Shown piece by piece: positions 40,001-51,800 of a stretch of 64,000 nucleotides of DNA. The translations under genes were made by a program, and so were the position numbers. The notes under the pieces are model-generated. The model was not told the origin of the DNA. It saw only the letters and a program-made list of their open reading frames with translations, and made no database searches. The stretch's first letter is position 1; each line of letters opens with the position of its first letter. This DNA is from Anthopleura xanthogrammica (taxonomy: Eukaryota > Cnidaria > Anthozoa > Actiniaria > Actiniidae): the NCBI GenBank assembly GCA_964019055.1, contig OZ025217.1, positions 5,006,617 through 5,070,616 on the forward strand, given 5' to 3'.

Positions 40001-41864
40001 ACAAAACTCAGCTGGTGGGCATTCTCGTCATTATCACCCTAAGCGGGACCAAAACACTGATTTCAAACCCTAAAAGGGACGACGAGGACCCCCGCCCCCT
40101 TTTATAAGGGAGTCCCCCCCCCGGGTGTTTGGTACTGCTATAATGACATATTCTAAGGTTTGTTCTCACACATGATCATAATAACCATAAGGGATAAAAA
40201 AATTTGATTAATTCTGTGTTATTTTCTCTTATAATAACCTCTTCATTGAAAACTCTTGTTTTTTCAGCCTGCTCTTCTTCAAAACTGGCCAACTTTCTTC
40301 TCAGATCATTTGCTTCTGCAAACCAAAATATGAAAGAACACAAATGTATTTTTTGAAGTTTAATCACAATTCTAACAGGTTTGCTCAATTTTTCAATACC
40401 ATTATCATCTATGATGGTCTTGTTCATCTGCAGATCTTGAACTTTCTTCGTCAGTTGTCTGATTTCTTTTTGATAGTTGCTAATCAACTCCACTTGCTTG
40501 TCATGGACAACATCATCTTTCATGGTACTCTGTATATGAGAAAAGACAATATTAATATTAGCAAAAAATTGTGCAGCTTGTTGTGCAACATTTCTGCATT
40601 GCAATTTAGTTGCATAGTGAATGTGGCTTGTATTACCATTGTTGTGCAACTTTTTTGCAGAAGTAGAATTAAGCTCTTTCTACGTGTACTCTCTGCAACA
40701 AAGAAAATTTGTCGCATGCGGCATAGCAATACAAGCAACATTTGCTCTACATCTTACAATGTAACAATGTTGCATGAAAAGTTGCACGAATTTGTGGATA
40801 TTACTGCACCTTTAGGAATAATTTAAAAGAGCATTGATCTACAAGGGTTCAGAATCTGTCCAAATGCACACATTCCTTGATAACTACTTGTTTCACAGCT
40901 CTGAGGTCTCCAGTTCCATTTATGGACTCATCATCACATGTGAGTAGAGTTTATTGGGTCTCTCCTTGATTTGAGGTTTTTTAGCCCTCAGGAGAAACCC
41001 AACATTCTAAACTCCAATATTCCACTATTTGAATAGTCCCTTTCACAGTTCCCTGTGCAATCTTTAAGGTAGCTGTGCCTTTGAATCGAAGCGAGACAAA
41101 CAGTGAGCTTGCTATGATAGAGACATGTGTTGTCCAAGGTGCTAAAAAAGGTCTCTATCAATGCAAGCTCGCCGTCCATCTCGCTTCTATGCAAATTAAG
41201 GCATGGCTAACTTTCAAGATGGCAAAGGTAATTGTGAAGCGGACTATTAATTAGCTGTGCCCTCGTTTATCTCGGGTTTTTCAGGGTTCCATAAAATTGG
41301 TGATACCTAGGCAGTTGATTGACTGCTAAACATAGTACTTTTAATTTCGACTAGGCAGAGTGTTTAAAAAGTGCAATGTAGTATTCATCTTGGAGCCTCA
41401 GAGGTAACAACTATTCCCGGATGAAGAAAAACCTCTGCTCAAAGATTATTTGATAATATTAGGAAATGACGGCTATATCTTTTCGTTTATATTAGCGCCA
41501 CCGACAGTACGGGGAGGTGGCACTTTAGTAAACAGTAAACAAAAGACGATCTACAATGACAGAAAAAGTCACCCTGCTGATGAAATGTCAACAGCAAAGT
41601 TTGCATAGGAACAGCGCATGGATACCACCAAAGATACATCGCTAATAGTATAGAAAAGACCTATAACTATAAAAGCCGTAGCCTGCTTACATTGTGAGGA
41701 CCATCTTCTGAGTCTGGCGAGCTTTTTCCGCTGTCAATTGGCGAGTTCCTATCAGCAAGAATGGGAGAAACTCGAAAATTGTTGGACCTAAATGACGAAG
41801 TTGGACGTCTTGATGGAGAAGACCTTCCTTCACTGAAGCTTGATCCCCAATCACTCGTCTCCAT
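25090..41864 (-). CDS. CCDC171: Coiled-coil domain-containing protein 171
   Basis: Long coiled-coil protein of unknown molecular function. I assembled 30 coding exons: 41864-41691, 40529-40400, 40315-40239, 39368-39081, 38516-38428, 38025-37985, 37851-37757, 37595-37503, 37363-37269, 36752-36548, 36085-35977, 35781-35675, 35588-35499, 35046-34885, 34756-34718, 34152-33985, 33528-33445, 33362-33258, 32827-32302, 31860-31675, 31455-31211, 30788-30573, 30218-30027, 29793-29648, 29118-28932, 28645-28439, 27936-27808, 26766-26690, 26409-26317, 25186-25090. Total 4452 nt, 1483 residues, all phases consistent. Family blocks: SQIAKLRSSAERGETTRQKL, IEAERTAHLETKFNSEI, LHSLYQRM with LGKFSW, SLLAACALLTGTLW (about 760-773), AAKNSFSKL, GFTQRLHTAEVERRSLRLE (about 1048-1066), CDELNNALKREQQAQALLNE, GLSEAKMDLRR, ELTSHKAHIQSLKREL. 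The start is the first ATG in a phase-0 exon (METSDWGSSF). It is longer than the ~1326-residue human protein; the last four exons add a Ser/Arg-rich tail ending YYDPNHR. The donor of exon 3 (GTTATT) is weak. Confidence 0.93.
25347..25883. mobile_element. Family B element with both ends
   Basis: AGACCCCTTGCAGCACGTCG at the left and CGTGCAAGGGGTCT at the right, body homologous to 11740-12010. Just downstream of CCDC171 exon 30, within its last intron. Confidence 0.65.
26447..26615. mobile_element. MITE with long inverted arms
   Basis: CATTGTGGGACTGTTTTTAG is mirrored by CTAAAACAGTCCCACCCCAC, and outer GAGGTTGAGCAAAAAATGGG by CCCAGTTTTTTCTTCAACCT. In a CCDC171 intron. Confidence 0.65.
26870..27070 (-). 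pseudogene. Duplicated reverse-transcriptase-like fragment
   Basis: Two ~115-bp copies. On the minus strand, allowing one missing base, each reads close to GVPQGSILGP, a box of non-LTR reverse transcriptases (about 26938-26909 and 27068-27034). Short and decayed, so uncertain. Confidence 0.3.
27157..27230. repeat. TC/TCTG microsatellite
   Basis: CTCTCTCTCTC, then CTATCTAT and CTGTCTGT runs. Confidence 0.85.
29221..29357. mobile_element. Family B short element
   Basis: TAGACCCCTTGCACGTGACG at the left, GTGCTGCAAGGGGTCTA at the right, internal inverted CTCAATTTG modules. In a CCDC171 intron. Confidence 0.7.
29880..30005. repeat. C-rich CCCTAC/CCCTGC-type repeat
   Basis: About 120 bp of CCCTACC/CCCTGCC variants; G-rich on the CCDC171 coding strand, immediately after the donor of exon 30218-30027. 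Confidence 0.75.
30826..30905. mobile_element. Family B fragment
   Basis: TAGTCCCCTTGCAGTACGTG then GGAGGACAAAACAATAGG; the other end is absent. Next to CCDC171 exon 30788-30573. Confidence 0.55.
32925..33165. repeat. 18-bp and longer minisatellite
   Basis: GGTCAAGGTTGCGATAAAGG units pass into about six copies of GGTCAAGGTAACAATCAA. In a CCDC171 intron. Confidence 0.9.
33620..33790. repeat. 66-bp tandem repeat
   Basis: Three units of CTGGGCTGATCTAAGTCAGG…GAACCCTGAAACAA; each has a B-box-like word on the minus strand. Adjacent to the SINE at 33795. Confidence 0.75.
33795..33905 (-). mobile_element. tRNA-derived SINE
   Basis: Minus strand shows A box TGGTGTAGTGG, B box GGTTCGATTC, then GTGAGTAGAGTTG as in the 822-1012 copy. 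In a CCDC171 intron. Confidence 0.6.
34423..34622. mobile_element. TIR element, CAGGGCTCGAAATTAAC type
   Basis: ACAGGGCTCGAAATTAAC at the left; GTTAACTTCGAGCCCTGT at the right. Confidence 0.65.
35110..35465. repeat. Polypyrimidine tract
   Basis: About 350 bp of CTTCCTTTCTT-type sequence in the CCDC171 intron between exons 35588-35499 and 35046-34885 (purine on the coding strand). Smaller tracts at 22855-22935 and 34245-34370. Confidence 0.85.
36207..36423. mobile_element. MITE family A, copy 3 (inverted core)
   Basis: Same termini and an ATCCATATTCATGT core in opposite orientation. In a CCDC171 intron. Confidence 0.6.
36800..36960 (+). mobile_element. tRNA-derived SINE-like repeat, second type
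   Basis: TAGTTGGTCAAG as A box and GGTTCAAGTCCTGG as B box, followed by an unrelated tail. In a CCDC171 intron. Confidence 0.45.
37395..37515 (-). mobile_element. SINE fragment of the same family
   Basis: Minus strand reads GGATTCAAGTCC then GTGAGTAGAGTTTGTTAGGTG. Adjoins the donor of CCDC171 exon 8 (37595-37503). Confidence 0.5.
38658..38813. mobile_element. Perfect palindrome, 76-bp arms
   Basis: Arms 38658-38733 and 38738-38813 are exact reverse complements around a 4-base CTAC loop. In a CCDC171 intron. Confidence 0.85.
39770..40125. mobile_element. TIR element with G-run ends
   Basis: GACTCCCTTATAAAAGGGGG…GGGGGTCCTCG mirrored by CGAGGACCCCCG…CCCCCTTTTATAAGGGAGTC, with internal CCTAAAAGGGAC modules. 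In a CCDC171 intron. Confidence 0.75.
40545..40815. repeat. Dispersed repeat rich in TTGTGCAAC motifs
   Basis: Directly upstream of CCDC171 exon 2 on its strand; same family as 12280-12465. Confidence 0.5.
40875..40990 (+). mobile_element. SINE fragment of the same family
   Basis: CACATGTGAGTAGAGTTTAT tail preceded by a degenerate B box (CCAGTTCCATT). In CCDC171 intron 1. Confidence 0.45.
41030..41255. mobile_element. TIR element in CCDC171 intron 1
   Basis: AATAGTCCCTTTCACAGTT against AATTGTGAAGCGGACTATT, with inner inverted GAAGCGAGAC / TCTCGCTTC and TGATAGAGAC / GTCTCTATCA. Confidence 0.5.
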
Positions 41865-42850
41865 TACGGAAAATGTACCTCAAATATATCACTTGATGGT
41901 CATATTTTATGTTTCAGTTGAAAAATCGGGTAAAATAAGTAAACATTAGCAAATATTTTGAACAAGACAAAAGAATTTTGTAACGAAAATTTGAAGCGGG
42001 AAAAGTACGTTCATGGGTAGCACCGCTGACAGCTAAACAAAGGGAATAGCAGGCGCAACTAATATTATGGGTTCCCTGTGGAATTTTCTATAGGACTTAA
42101 AAAAATGTTTTTTGGTCTTTCACATTTTTTTCACACACATTACTAAATGCTAAAATTATTCACCACGAGAGTTAAAAAGTGAAATTGTAACCATACGTCT
42201 GCCTAGGTTTAGAATTAACTCTAAAACCACATGAAATTAAAAATTTCACTTTCAAAGTCATATCTAAAACTTTCTTCGTTGCAGGAAATGAGTTTTAGGA
42301 AACATTTTTGATGAGTCGTGAAAATTTAGACAAAGTGTTTTCATAATCTTTCATTGGTCTACTGATCGCATTCATCACCCCCACGTGTTAGTCGTGTGTG
42401 ACATCATTGTCTTTTCCGGGACGTTCGTATATAAAGCCTCTCTCCTCACACAATGTCTGCAACACAATACAACTTCCTTCGGCCTCCTAAACAACCCAAA
42501 AACTTCTCTAAAACACCTCTAATATGATCGAAACTTAATATACTATATCTCCATGAATAGGAATGTAGGTTTTTGTTAAATTTTGATAAATAAAAATATT
42601 TTAAAATATTTTTCCTTGACCACAAAAAGTCGAAGGATACACTACTACTCGTGACGTCATAGTTACAATGGTCTAATTAACCAATCAGAGATCGTCGTAC
42701 CATATGTAATGTCACGTGACCCTACCATCAAAACCCCTTCATGGCTTCGTCCATCTCACATGAACTGTGGTTTGTTTTGGGTCCCAAAAAACTAAAATTT
42801 TGATACCAAAACCTCAACTTTTCAAGGTTCTACCGTTGCGTCCAAGCAGA
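41865..42850. promoter_or_regulatory. Head-to-head promoter interval CCDC171 / ARIH1
   Basis: The two genes diverge with 986 bp between start codons. Near ARIH1 are a full CRE (TGACGTCA, 42652-42659), a CCAAT box (42681-42685) and a palindromic E-box (GTCACGTGAC, 42711-42720), in order towards the ATG. A TATATAAAG box sits alone at about 42429. The middle of the interval is AT-rich with no other clear signal. Shared control is inferred. Confidence 0.5.
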
Positions 42851-45800
42851 ATGGACTCCGGAGACGAGGACTTGTTGTACGAAGAGGACGACAGCGTTGA
42901 CGATTCGCAGTCTGAGGAAGCTGAACATAGCGATTTCGATATCGATTGTGAGGAACCTTCGACTCCAAAACGACCACATTTAAATGATGATTTTCATTAC
43001 GAATGCCTGTCACCAGAAGCTTTAGTATCCTACATGAATGAAATCATCGATGAAGTCAACAGTGTTTTTCAAGTACGTGTTTTCTAGCCCTTTTGATCGC
43101 CCCTAAACTCTGCGCCGCACCGCGGACCTCGCGCAATCTGTTTTGAATTTTTTCCCACTTTTTACTAAAACTTAACCTCAAAAAAGTTATTTTCATATGT
43201 TTATCACCCGAGGAAAACTCCTCCCCAAAAACTGCTTATTATTTAGTTATATTTTGATTCTGGCTTCCGAAATTTTTTCCTCATGACCCAAAAGGATGCT
43301 TAGAATTTATTTGTTATTACGTTTAACCTTCTGTTCCAACCAGTTCTTCTCATAACTTGATTTAACATCTGGAAACTGTAAAACTAAAGTTATCGTTATT
43401 GTTAAGGATTATTATTAAGAGCACTTATTTTCTATTATGTCCGTGTGTAAAAGCTGCATTATTTTACGATTGATGACAAATTAGAGTGTTCAAAAATGTT
43501 CAAAATATGACTTCAATATTTTACTTCTGTCTGGTCTTTCAAGTCTTCTTCCTTTCAAAGAGTTTTTTCTCATTTTGCATTGTTTTATTCGAGTTAAAAA
43601 CTTATTATTGCAAACAGCTGAAACTTAAAAGAACTGTCAGTCTTACCTTAATTGAAATACGGAGGACGAATTATTTTTCTCTCACACAATAGTATAAAAA
43701 TTATATTTGTTCAAAATAGTAGGAGACATATTAAAATCAATCAGTTATGGCCCTATACCCTCTAAAAAACTGTAAATATAATTATATAGGAAATATAAAT
43801 ACCCTTTTCATATTTGCCAAGGATAATGAATTTTCTCAGATATTTTATCAAATGTATGAGTTGATAAAACATTTCAGTGTTTGATTGATTTTATTTTTAT
43901 GAGATTCAAAGTAATCGTAGAGTTGTCATTCATGTTGCAAGTAATTGTGAATGTTATGGAAACATTTGATCAGATTATCATCATCATCATTATTTATATC
44001 ATGGTTTTTATTTTTCTTATGAAAAAAACAAAAGAACTGAAGTGTGCACTTTAAATGTTATTAAATCTAACCTTGACTATTTATATTTTTGATGATGATA
44101 AAAATTAGCTAAGTAAACTTTTTTACTGAAACCTTTGATGAGATTATCATCATCATCATCATAATTGTTTACAGTGGCGTCTTTATTTATTTAATTATTA
44201 ACACCAAGGGAAATAAGTAAAGCTTGTACTTTATGAATATTTTATTAAAACTTGACTGATATAGTTTTATTTTGATGATGTTAAAAAGAAGCTTAGTAGA
44301 GATTTTTTATTGAAACATTTTGTGAAGTTGTCATCATTGTCATCACCAAGGGAAATAAGTAAAGCTCGTACTTTATGAATATTTTATTAAAACTTGACTG
44401 ATAAATTTTTATTTTGATGATGTTAAAAAGAAACTTGGTAGAGATTTTTTATTGAAACATTTTGTGAAGTTGTCATCATTGTCATCACCAAGGGAAATAA
44501 GTAAAGCTCGTACTTTATGAATGTTTTATTAAAACTTGACTAATATAATGTTATTTTGACGATCTTAAGAAGAAGCTTAATAGAGATTTTTTGTTAAAAC
44601 ATTTTGTGAAGTGTTATCATTGTCATCACTATCTCGATAGCTGTGTTTATCACATTAGCACCAACCAACCATGCAAAAAAAGTAAACAAGAAAACGCTAA
44701 GTGGTGTACCTCTAACAACACTTCTCTGGTGTTCTTCCATTCATTCATCCATCCATTCATCCATTCATTCATTCATCCATCCATCCATCCATCCATCCAT
44801 CCATCCATCCATCCATCCATCCATCCATCCATCCATCCATCCATCCATCCATCCATCCATCCATCCATCCATCCATCCATCCATCCATCCATCCATCCAT
44901 CCATCCATCCATCCATCCATCCATCCATCCATCCATCCATCCATCCATCCATCCATCCATCCATCCATCCATCCATCCATCCATCCATCCATCCATCCAT
45001 CCATCCATCCATCCATCCATTCATTCATCCATTCATTCATTCATTCATTCATTTGGATAGGAATGATAGTAATTATTGGATGAGGCTGAATATGATATGA
45101 AAAATTATGCATGACGAGAAGAGTGTTATCTGCCAAAGCCATAGGCTGAGGTGGATTGCACTCTTCAAAGTCTGCATAATTTTTCATATCATACGATAGC
45201 CGAATTCAATAATTGTTTTATTATTTATTCAAAATATTTTCAAAGTAAACTCAATTCAGTTATTTAAGAAAGCATTTCAGATAAGTTTGCAAACCTTCCC
45301 TGTTGGGAAGCCATCTTTGTTTGGTGGCTAGACTCACTTAGACCCAAACCAAATGTAATGCTATGCTTTTAAAATAACGAATTCCTAACACTGGTTTTTA
45401 TTCCAGTTACCAAGACCAATGGCTAGGATATTATTGAGCCATTTCAAATGGGACAGAGAGAAACTGCTTGAAAGGTTAGTATATTACTGTAAACTGCATT
45501 ATCTACATAAAGACCCCTTGCACTAATTCCCAATCTGGCAGTCAATACAAAAAAAAAACTTTCTTCTCTTGAGGATTGAAATCTTTTTTGTGTTGTTAAT
45601 ATTTCTTTATTGTTTTGACCCCCAGGTTGGGAATTAGTGCAAGAGGTCCTATATGTACAAACACAAAGCATTCATGTTTGCAGTTTGCAATCCATGATTG
45701 ATCTTATACCATTTTGTTGATATATATTACTGATTTGTTTTAGATATTACAGTGGTGATCAAGAGAGTCTGTTTTCAGCAGCTCACATTGTGAACCCAAA

Positions 45801-48800
45801 TGCTTCAAAATCTTCTCATTCGTCAAGGGTATGTTTAGTATCAATATAATGTTTGATAGGTCCTGAACAGATGTTGGCACACACCTTATATTGCCATATA
45901 TAGGTTATTCAGAGTCTGTCTGTCTGTCTAGATCTGTTACTGAGGGTCAAACCCAAGACTAGATATACTCTATATATCCTATATCTGTTCTATCCTGTTG
46001 GCAAAATCTTAAAAAAAACCAGCTGGTCAACAGACAGTATCCAGCAAAAATTGGCACTTGTTTGCCCAAACACCTTATGGTGAAGTAACTATATGTAATG
46101 TCAGTAGTTCCTTCAGCTACATGGCTGGTACGTGTATCCCAGGAAGCCAACGGTGCGCACTTTATCCCCTCTCTCCATCAGTGCTCTGTTTTAAAAGCAT
46201 TCTATACTGAAGCTACATCGATAAGAGAGAAGTTGAAAGAGATGTGGAGATCCCTGAGGATCGAACCCTGAACCTCTAGCTCCAAATTAAAGGCCATGCA
46301 CTAACCAACTGAGCTATGCCTGCTCTTATATATATGTACCTCTAAGGCTAGTCCATTTGACTGTTCAGGTTGGCAGGTCACATGCTGATCAGTTAGAAAT
46401 ACAGCATAGTATCGGGGCTCAAAATAACTGCCGGTCAAGATGTCTGGCATATGATATCTTATTTTATTTCTTTCAAACATGATCGGTCAACATGTCTGTT
46501 CAAAACCGTACTTGACCAGTCAAGTACCAAATTTGGCCAGACATTTACTGTTGACCGGCTGTTATTTTGTGCCCTGAGTATGTTTAACCTAATATCCATA
46601 TGGCCAGTCATCTTGTCCAGCCATTGAGCAGCCACTAGTTTTAGCCCTACAAACTACATAGACAGCTTACTTGACAGGCACTAACCTTCCTCATGATGCT
46701 TGCACCTGATCACAGTTGCCTAGTTACAATTTTTCTTTTATGCATGATTAGCCTTCGTTTTATGCAGAACATTCTTGCATTATTACTATGCTTTTCAGTT
46801 GAGCTTGGAACAACCAAAGTTTTGTTGTTGAAAAGGGCATGTTGTCACAGGCAACATTAAAAGTATTCAATAGGAAGCAAGCATGATACTAACGTCACTG
46901 CGGCAGCAATTACGCTTGTGAATTTTTACCACACTATGCTGTTCAATACTCTTGATGTTGCCCCTAAAAACATGCACATTTCAATGACAAAACTTCATCC
47001 AAGTCGTTCCAAGCTCAACTGAGAAGCTTTAATTCAATAGTTTATTTGTTAATGTTATTAAAACTTATCATTTTATCTCATTTTCCAGGCAAATACAAGA
47101 TCTCAACCCACAGAAATACTGTGTGATATATGTCTCTCTCTAATACCTGCTGGGGTGAGTTACATATCTTTGTTAAATATAAAAATTCTTAAAGTTTGTT
47201 TATTAAATATAAAGGTTTTTAAAGTATGAAAAGTATGAAATAATTAACCCATATTTGTTTGAACTGACTTTGTGTCTTTGGTTGTAGAATTTCACTGGTT
47301 TAGAATGTACTCACAAGTTTTGTCCACGATGCTGGAAGGAATATCTCACAACCAAAATTATAGACGAACATATGGGAGAGGTAGGGGAAATGCACATTAA
47401 CTCTTTATTTTGGACCTTACTGCGATTCTCAATATTCTGCAAACTCAGACATTTCAAAGGCTTGTTGTGAATCTAGAAAAAATTTTTTTTGCTGTGTTCA
47501 ATCAAAACTAATCAGTGAGTAACTTCTATTATTATTAATGTCTTGACTGGCAGCACTGAAAAACTAAATTCCAATGCGCAACTTGCAACTACCAAGTTCA
47601 CAGAATATTGAGAATCACAGTAATTGTTTCCCATTTCAAACCACCTACATCTTTTCCTTTGAATATTGTTGAAAACATTCTGTACCCAAAATAAAGATGT
47701 CTGTTGTTATTGTATGTGATGAGATGGAAAGATTCACCTCCAGTAACAGATCTCCTTTCCATTGTAGTGTTTACAGGGCTTGATTTTCATGCATTCTTGT
47801 TTTTACAGACTATTTCATGTCCTGCTAGTAAATGTGATATTCTTGTAGATGAAGCTTTTGTAGGGTGAGTTAATTTACCATCTGTACTAAACTAATACTC
47901 TACATAAAAGTTTGACTTTTTCCAGGAACTATGCTTCAGTTAGTTCTGGACATTCAAACATAACAAAAAACTTTCAATTGGCATTACTGCCATTTTCATA
48001 AACATGCGAACGTAGTGCAGTAGCTGTAAGCTGCAGGCTGAAATTTGGTTTATCAATCAAAAATAATCAGTCAGTGCCTTTAATATTTTTGACTGGTGGC
48101 AGTGAAAAAACAAATTCCTATGGGTAACTCGCAACTACAGAGTTCGCATGATTGTGAAAATTCCAGTAACGTGTGCCATTTTTCTTCTCTTGCAGACAAA
48201 TAGTACGAGATCCTAAGGTCAAGACACAGTACCATCACTTGATAGCTAATAGCTTTGTCGTGGTAGGTATATTGCACAGTTAATGCACAGGCACCCCTAT
48301 GACACAAGACTTGCATCCTTTCTCTGACTCAGGTTGTGCTTCTCAACTTTTCTCTCATCTTCTACTGATCTTCTACTCATTCCACAATACTTTATAGGTA
48401 CCATACACACAGCATGTTCAGTGTCTATTTCTTTATTATGAAATAACCATTATAAATCTCACTTTCTGATTGGTTGATGTTGCATGCACACATGCAAACC
48501 GCATGCACACACATTTCAGCACTCCTATCCAAAATAACATCTGTTCAAATTTGTATTTTTGAAAGAGATAAAAAACGTGCTTGCTGTGCTGTGTGAAGCT
48601 CAAAATAACGGCCAGTCAAATGCCAGTCAAATATCACTTGTCAACCTGTCCATTCAAAACCGTATTTGACTGGTCAAGTACCAAATTTGGCTGGACATTG
48701 ACCGATGACCGGCCATTATTTTGAGCCCTGTACTTGTATGCAACTTAAAATTGCAGTAAAATTATTGGGTAAATTGTTGTATGTGTATTATTCTACAGAG

Positions 48801-51800
48801 TAATCGTTTAATGAAGTGGTGTCCTGGTCCTGACTGCCATAATGCTGTCAAGGCTAATTATCACGATGCACTACCTGTCACCTGTCTGTGTGGATATACC
48901 TTCTGGTATGAATGAGTCATAATAAGCACGTCACCATCACTCACTCGTACTACCACTACATTCCTGGTCTAATACTACAGTTTTTGGTCGAGTTTGGAGT
49001 GACAGACTTTTTGTCATAAAGTTTTAGCATCTAGATCCCAATGTTTCTAAGGGCATGATTGGATGAATTTGTTGAACCTGGAATAGTATGTAACCCCCTT
49101 GGAGTGATAAATAGTAAAACAAAATGGTAGATTTCGGGGATTTATGCCCTCCTTTTTTTTTTGAAAAATCCTGGATACGCCCCTGTATTTATTCTATTCA
49201 CATATGAAGTTAAACCAGTGATTCAATCATTTTGACTCATAGCAGAGATAGACCAGAGATTTTTTACCCTCTCGCCATCCTTGCCACCATAAACCTACTA
49301 CAGTTTAGATTAATATATTTAGACACATTATATCCTGAATGTACTTGTAAATGGTTGTATTTCAGCTTTGGTTGCTCTGAGCCTGTGCATGAACCAGTAA
49401 AATGCCAGGTAAGCTATTGAGCTATCACACCAATTTTCATGATAATTTATTATGTGACCAACACAGCCCAAGACGTCTGGGTTTTTGGCTGCTGTCAATC
49501 AAAAATTTACTAGCTCACACCCTTGAAATTTTGATTGACGGAAACCAACAACCCAGACAACTTGAACGATAGCTCTAGTTGTTTGTGTTGTGTAATTATC
49601 AGGGCTTCGACAGAATGCGCTAATGCTGATCTGCATAATTCGCATTCCCACCCCAAGAGTAAAGTTCTTGCTCTACATACATAAGCAAATATACAAATTT
49701 TTCAAGTATGCATGTGCGTATTTACATAAAGGACTTCAGCTATGCCCCTGCATTTTTGCTGCTAATCTTGGTAAATTTCTTGGTGCAGTAGATCAGTCTG
49801 CACTTAGCTACCAGGTAATAGCACAATAACTTTACAAAATAAGCCAAACAGGGGGGGGGGGGGATTTATTCACTTTTTTTATTAAAAAAAAAGTGAGAAA
49901 AAATTGTTATTCTTTTTGAATTTCATGCCCTTTCCTAAAACTTAGTATGACAAAATTTGTTAATATTTAATATTCTTGGTTTTATTTTTTTACTAGTGGT
50001 TGAAAAAGTGGATTAAAAAGACAAATGATGATAGTGAAACTTCAAACTGGATCTCGGCAAATACAAAAGAGTGTCCAAAATGTAATGTAACGATAGAAAA
50101 GAATGGAGGGTGCAACCACATGGTCTGTAGGAATACCAGCTGTAAGGTACGACAATCATACCCCTTACTCCATCCCAACAGATCTTTCCTGAATTCTATG
50201 AGTGACCATAAAACACTGGCTCCAAGTCAAAGTTGGGCTTGATAAATACAGTAAATGTATGGACGGGTCAAGTCCAACCTCAGCTTGGAGCTATTGTTTT
50301 GTGATCACTCATGTGAATTCAGGAAAGTCTATTGTATTCTTTTCTTGGAAGTACAGTATATCGACATTACAGGGTTTGTGCTACTCCTTGAAATCCTTGA
50401 AAAGCCCTGGAATTCAAAATCCATTTTTAAGTGCACTTGAAAAGCCCTTGAAGATAGTCAAGTTGTCGAATACCCCTGAAAAAGCCCTTGAATTTTTTTC
50501 CCAAACAAAATTGATCCTTGACAATAGTCATTTTGGACCTTGAATACTCCTGGAAAGCCCTTGAATTATTTTCCTAAACAAGATTAATCCTTGACAATAG
50601 TCATTTTGGACCTTGAAAAGTCCTTAAAAAGTCCTTGAATTATGTTTTGGAGATGTAACACAAACCCTGATTAAGACTAATAATCTGTTGATATGACTCA
50701 TCTAAAGAGTTTCTTTCTGAACTTAAGCTATGGACATGTAATGGAATATTGCATGCAATGTTGTAGGCAAACAATTTTGCAAGCCATGTCACACGACATA
50801 ATTTGGTGCACGCAATGTTGCTGAAGTAGTTTTATGATCCTACTTTAGAAGCATTGCCTGCAATATTGTGCACACTGTTAAACTATGTGTGTGTGCTTTA
50901 AGGTGTGTGACAAAATAGTGCAACATGTCATGCAATAATGCCACATGTCAAATTGCAGAGCAAATGCTGCTCATTAGCATTCCACTCAGAGGAATCAGAG
51001 CTTTTATTCTTTGCTGTAGTTGGATTTTATAGTTGGATAAAGAAACTCTTTAGAAATACCACTTTTATATCTCAAAATTAATATACCTGTATTGTTAATT
51101 TTAATGCATTGTGTTCACTTTATTTCAGGCTGATTTCTGTTGGGTTTGTCTAGGCCCCTGGGAACCTCACGGCTCTAGCTGGTAAGTCTTTCTAACGATC
51201 TTACAATTTCTACTTTGAACACTCATCTTAGCCAAAACAATAATACCTTGCTGCAGTTATCCTGGTTTGCTGTATTCAAACACTGTTGATGGATGTTTCT
51301 TTTAGGTATAGCTGTAATCGATATGATGAGAAAGAGGCTCAATCAGCAAGAGATTCACAATCCGTAAGTATGGTATGAATCTATTCCAGTTACAAAATAA
51401 AGGCAATACTCAATAGCTCTATCACAGGGGTATTGAATATTGCAGATGTTTTTTCATTTTTTTGGAAGGCGACCATTACATGAGACGTAACAATAGAGTC
51501 TTTTTCACCTGGGAAACTGAATTCTTTCTCATGTAAATCAGATTAGACCAGATTCAATTGTTCCTGCCTCCTGTCATGGCTGCCAACATGTGATTGTGTA
51601 AAGCCTCCATAGAAACATTGTCACCTGTGTGTATTCTAAAGCTTGTCTTACCTATGCTTATTGTATTTCACTGATTTCTGTCTGCTGTTTTGTGTCACCA
51701 GCGATCAAGAGCAGCACTAGAAAGATATCTATTCTATTGTAATCGATTCATGAACCATGCGCAGAGTGCAAAGTTTGAAAGCAAACTCTATGCTCAGGTC

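Noticed and set aside
44591..45100. Frames with repeated HPSI or WMDG peptides
   Set aside because: Translation of the ATCC microsatellite in different frames.
46240..46325. Functional tRNA gene on the minus strand
   Set aside because: Promoter boxes are present but the acceptor and anticodon stems do not pair well; more likely a SINE head or pseudogene.
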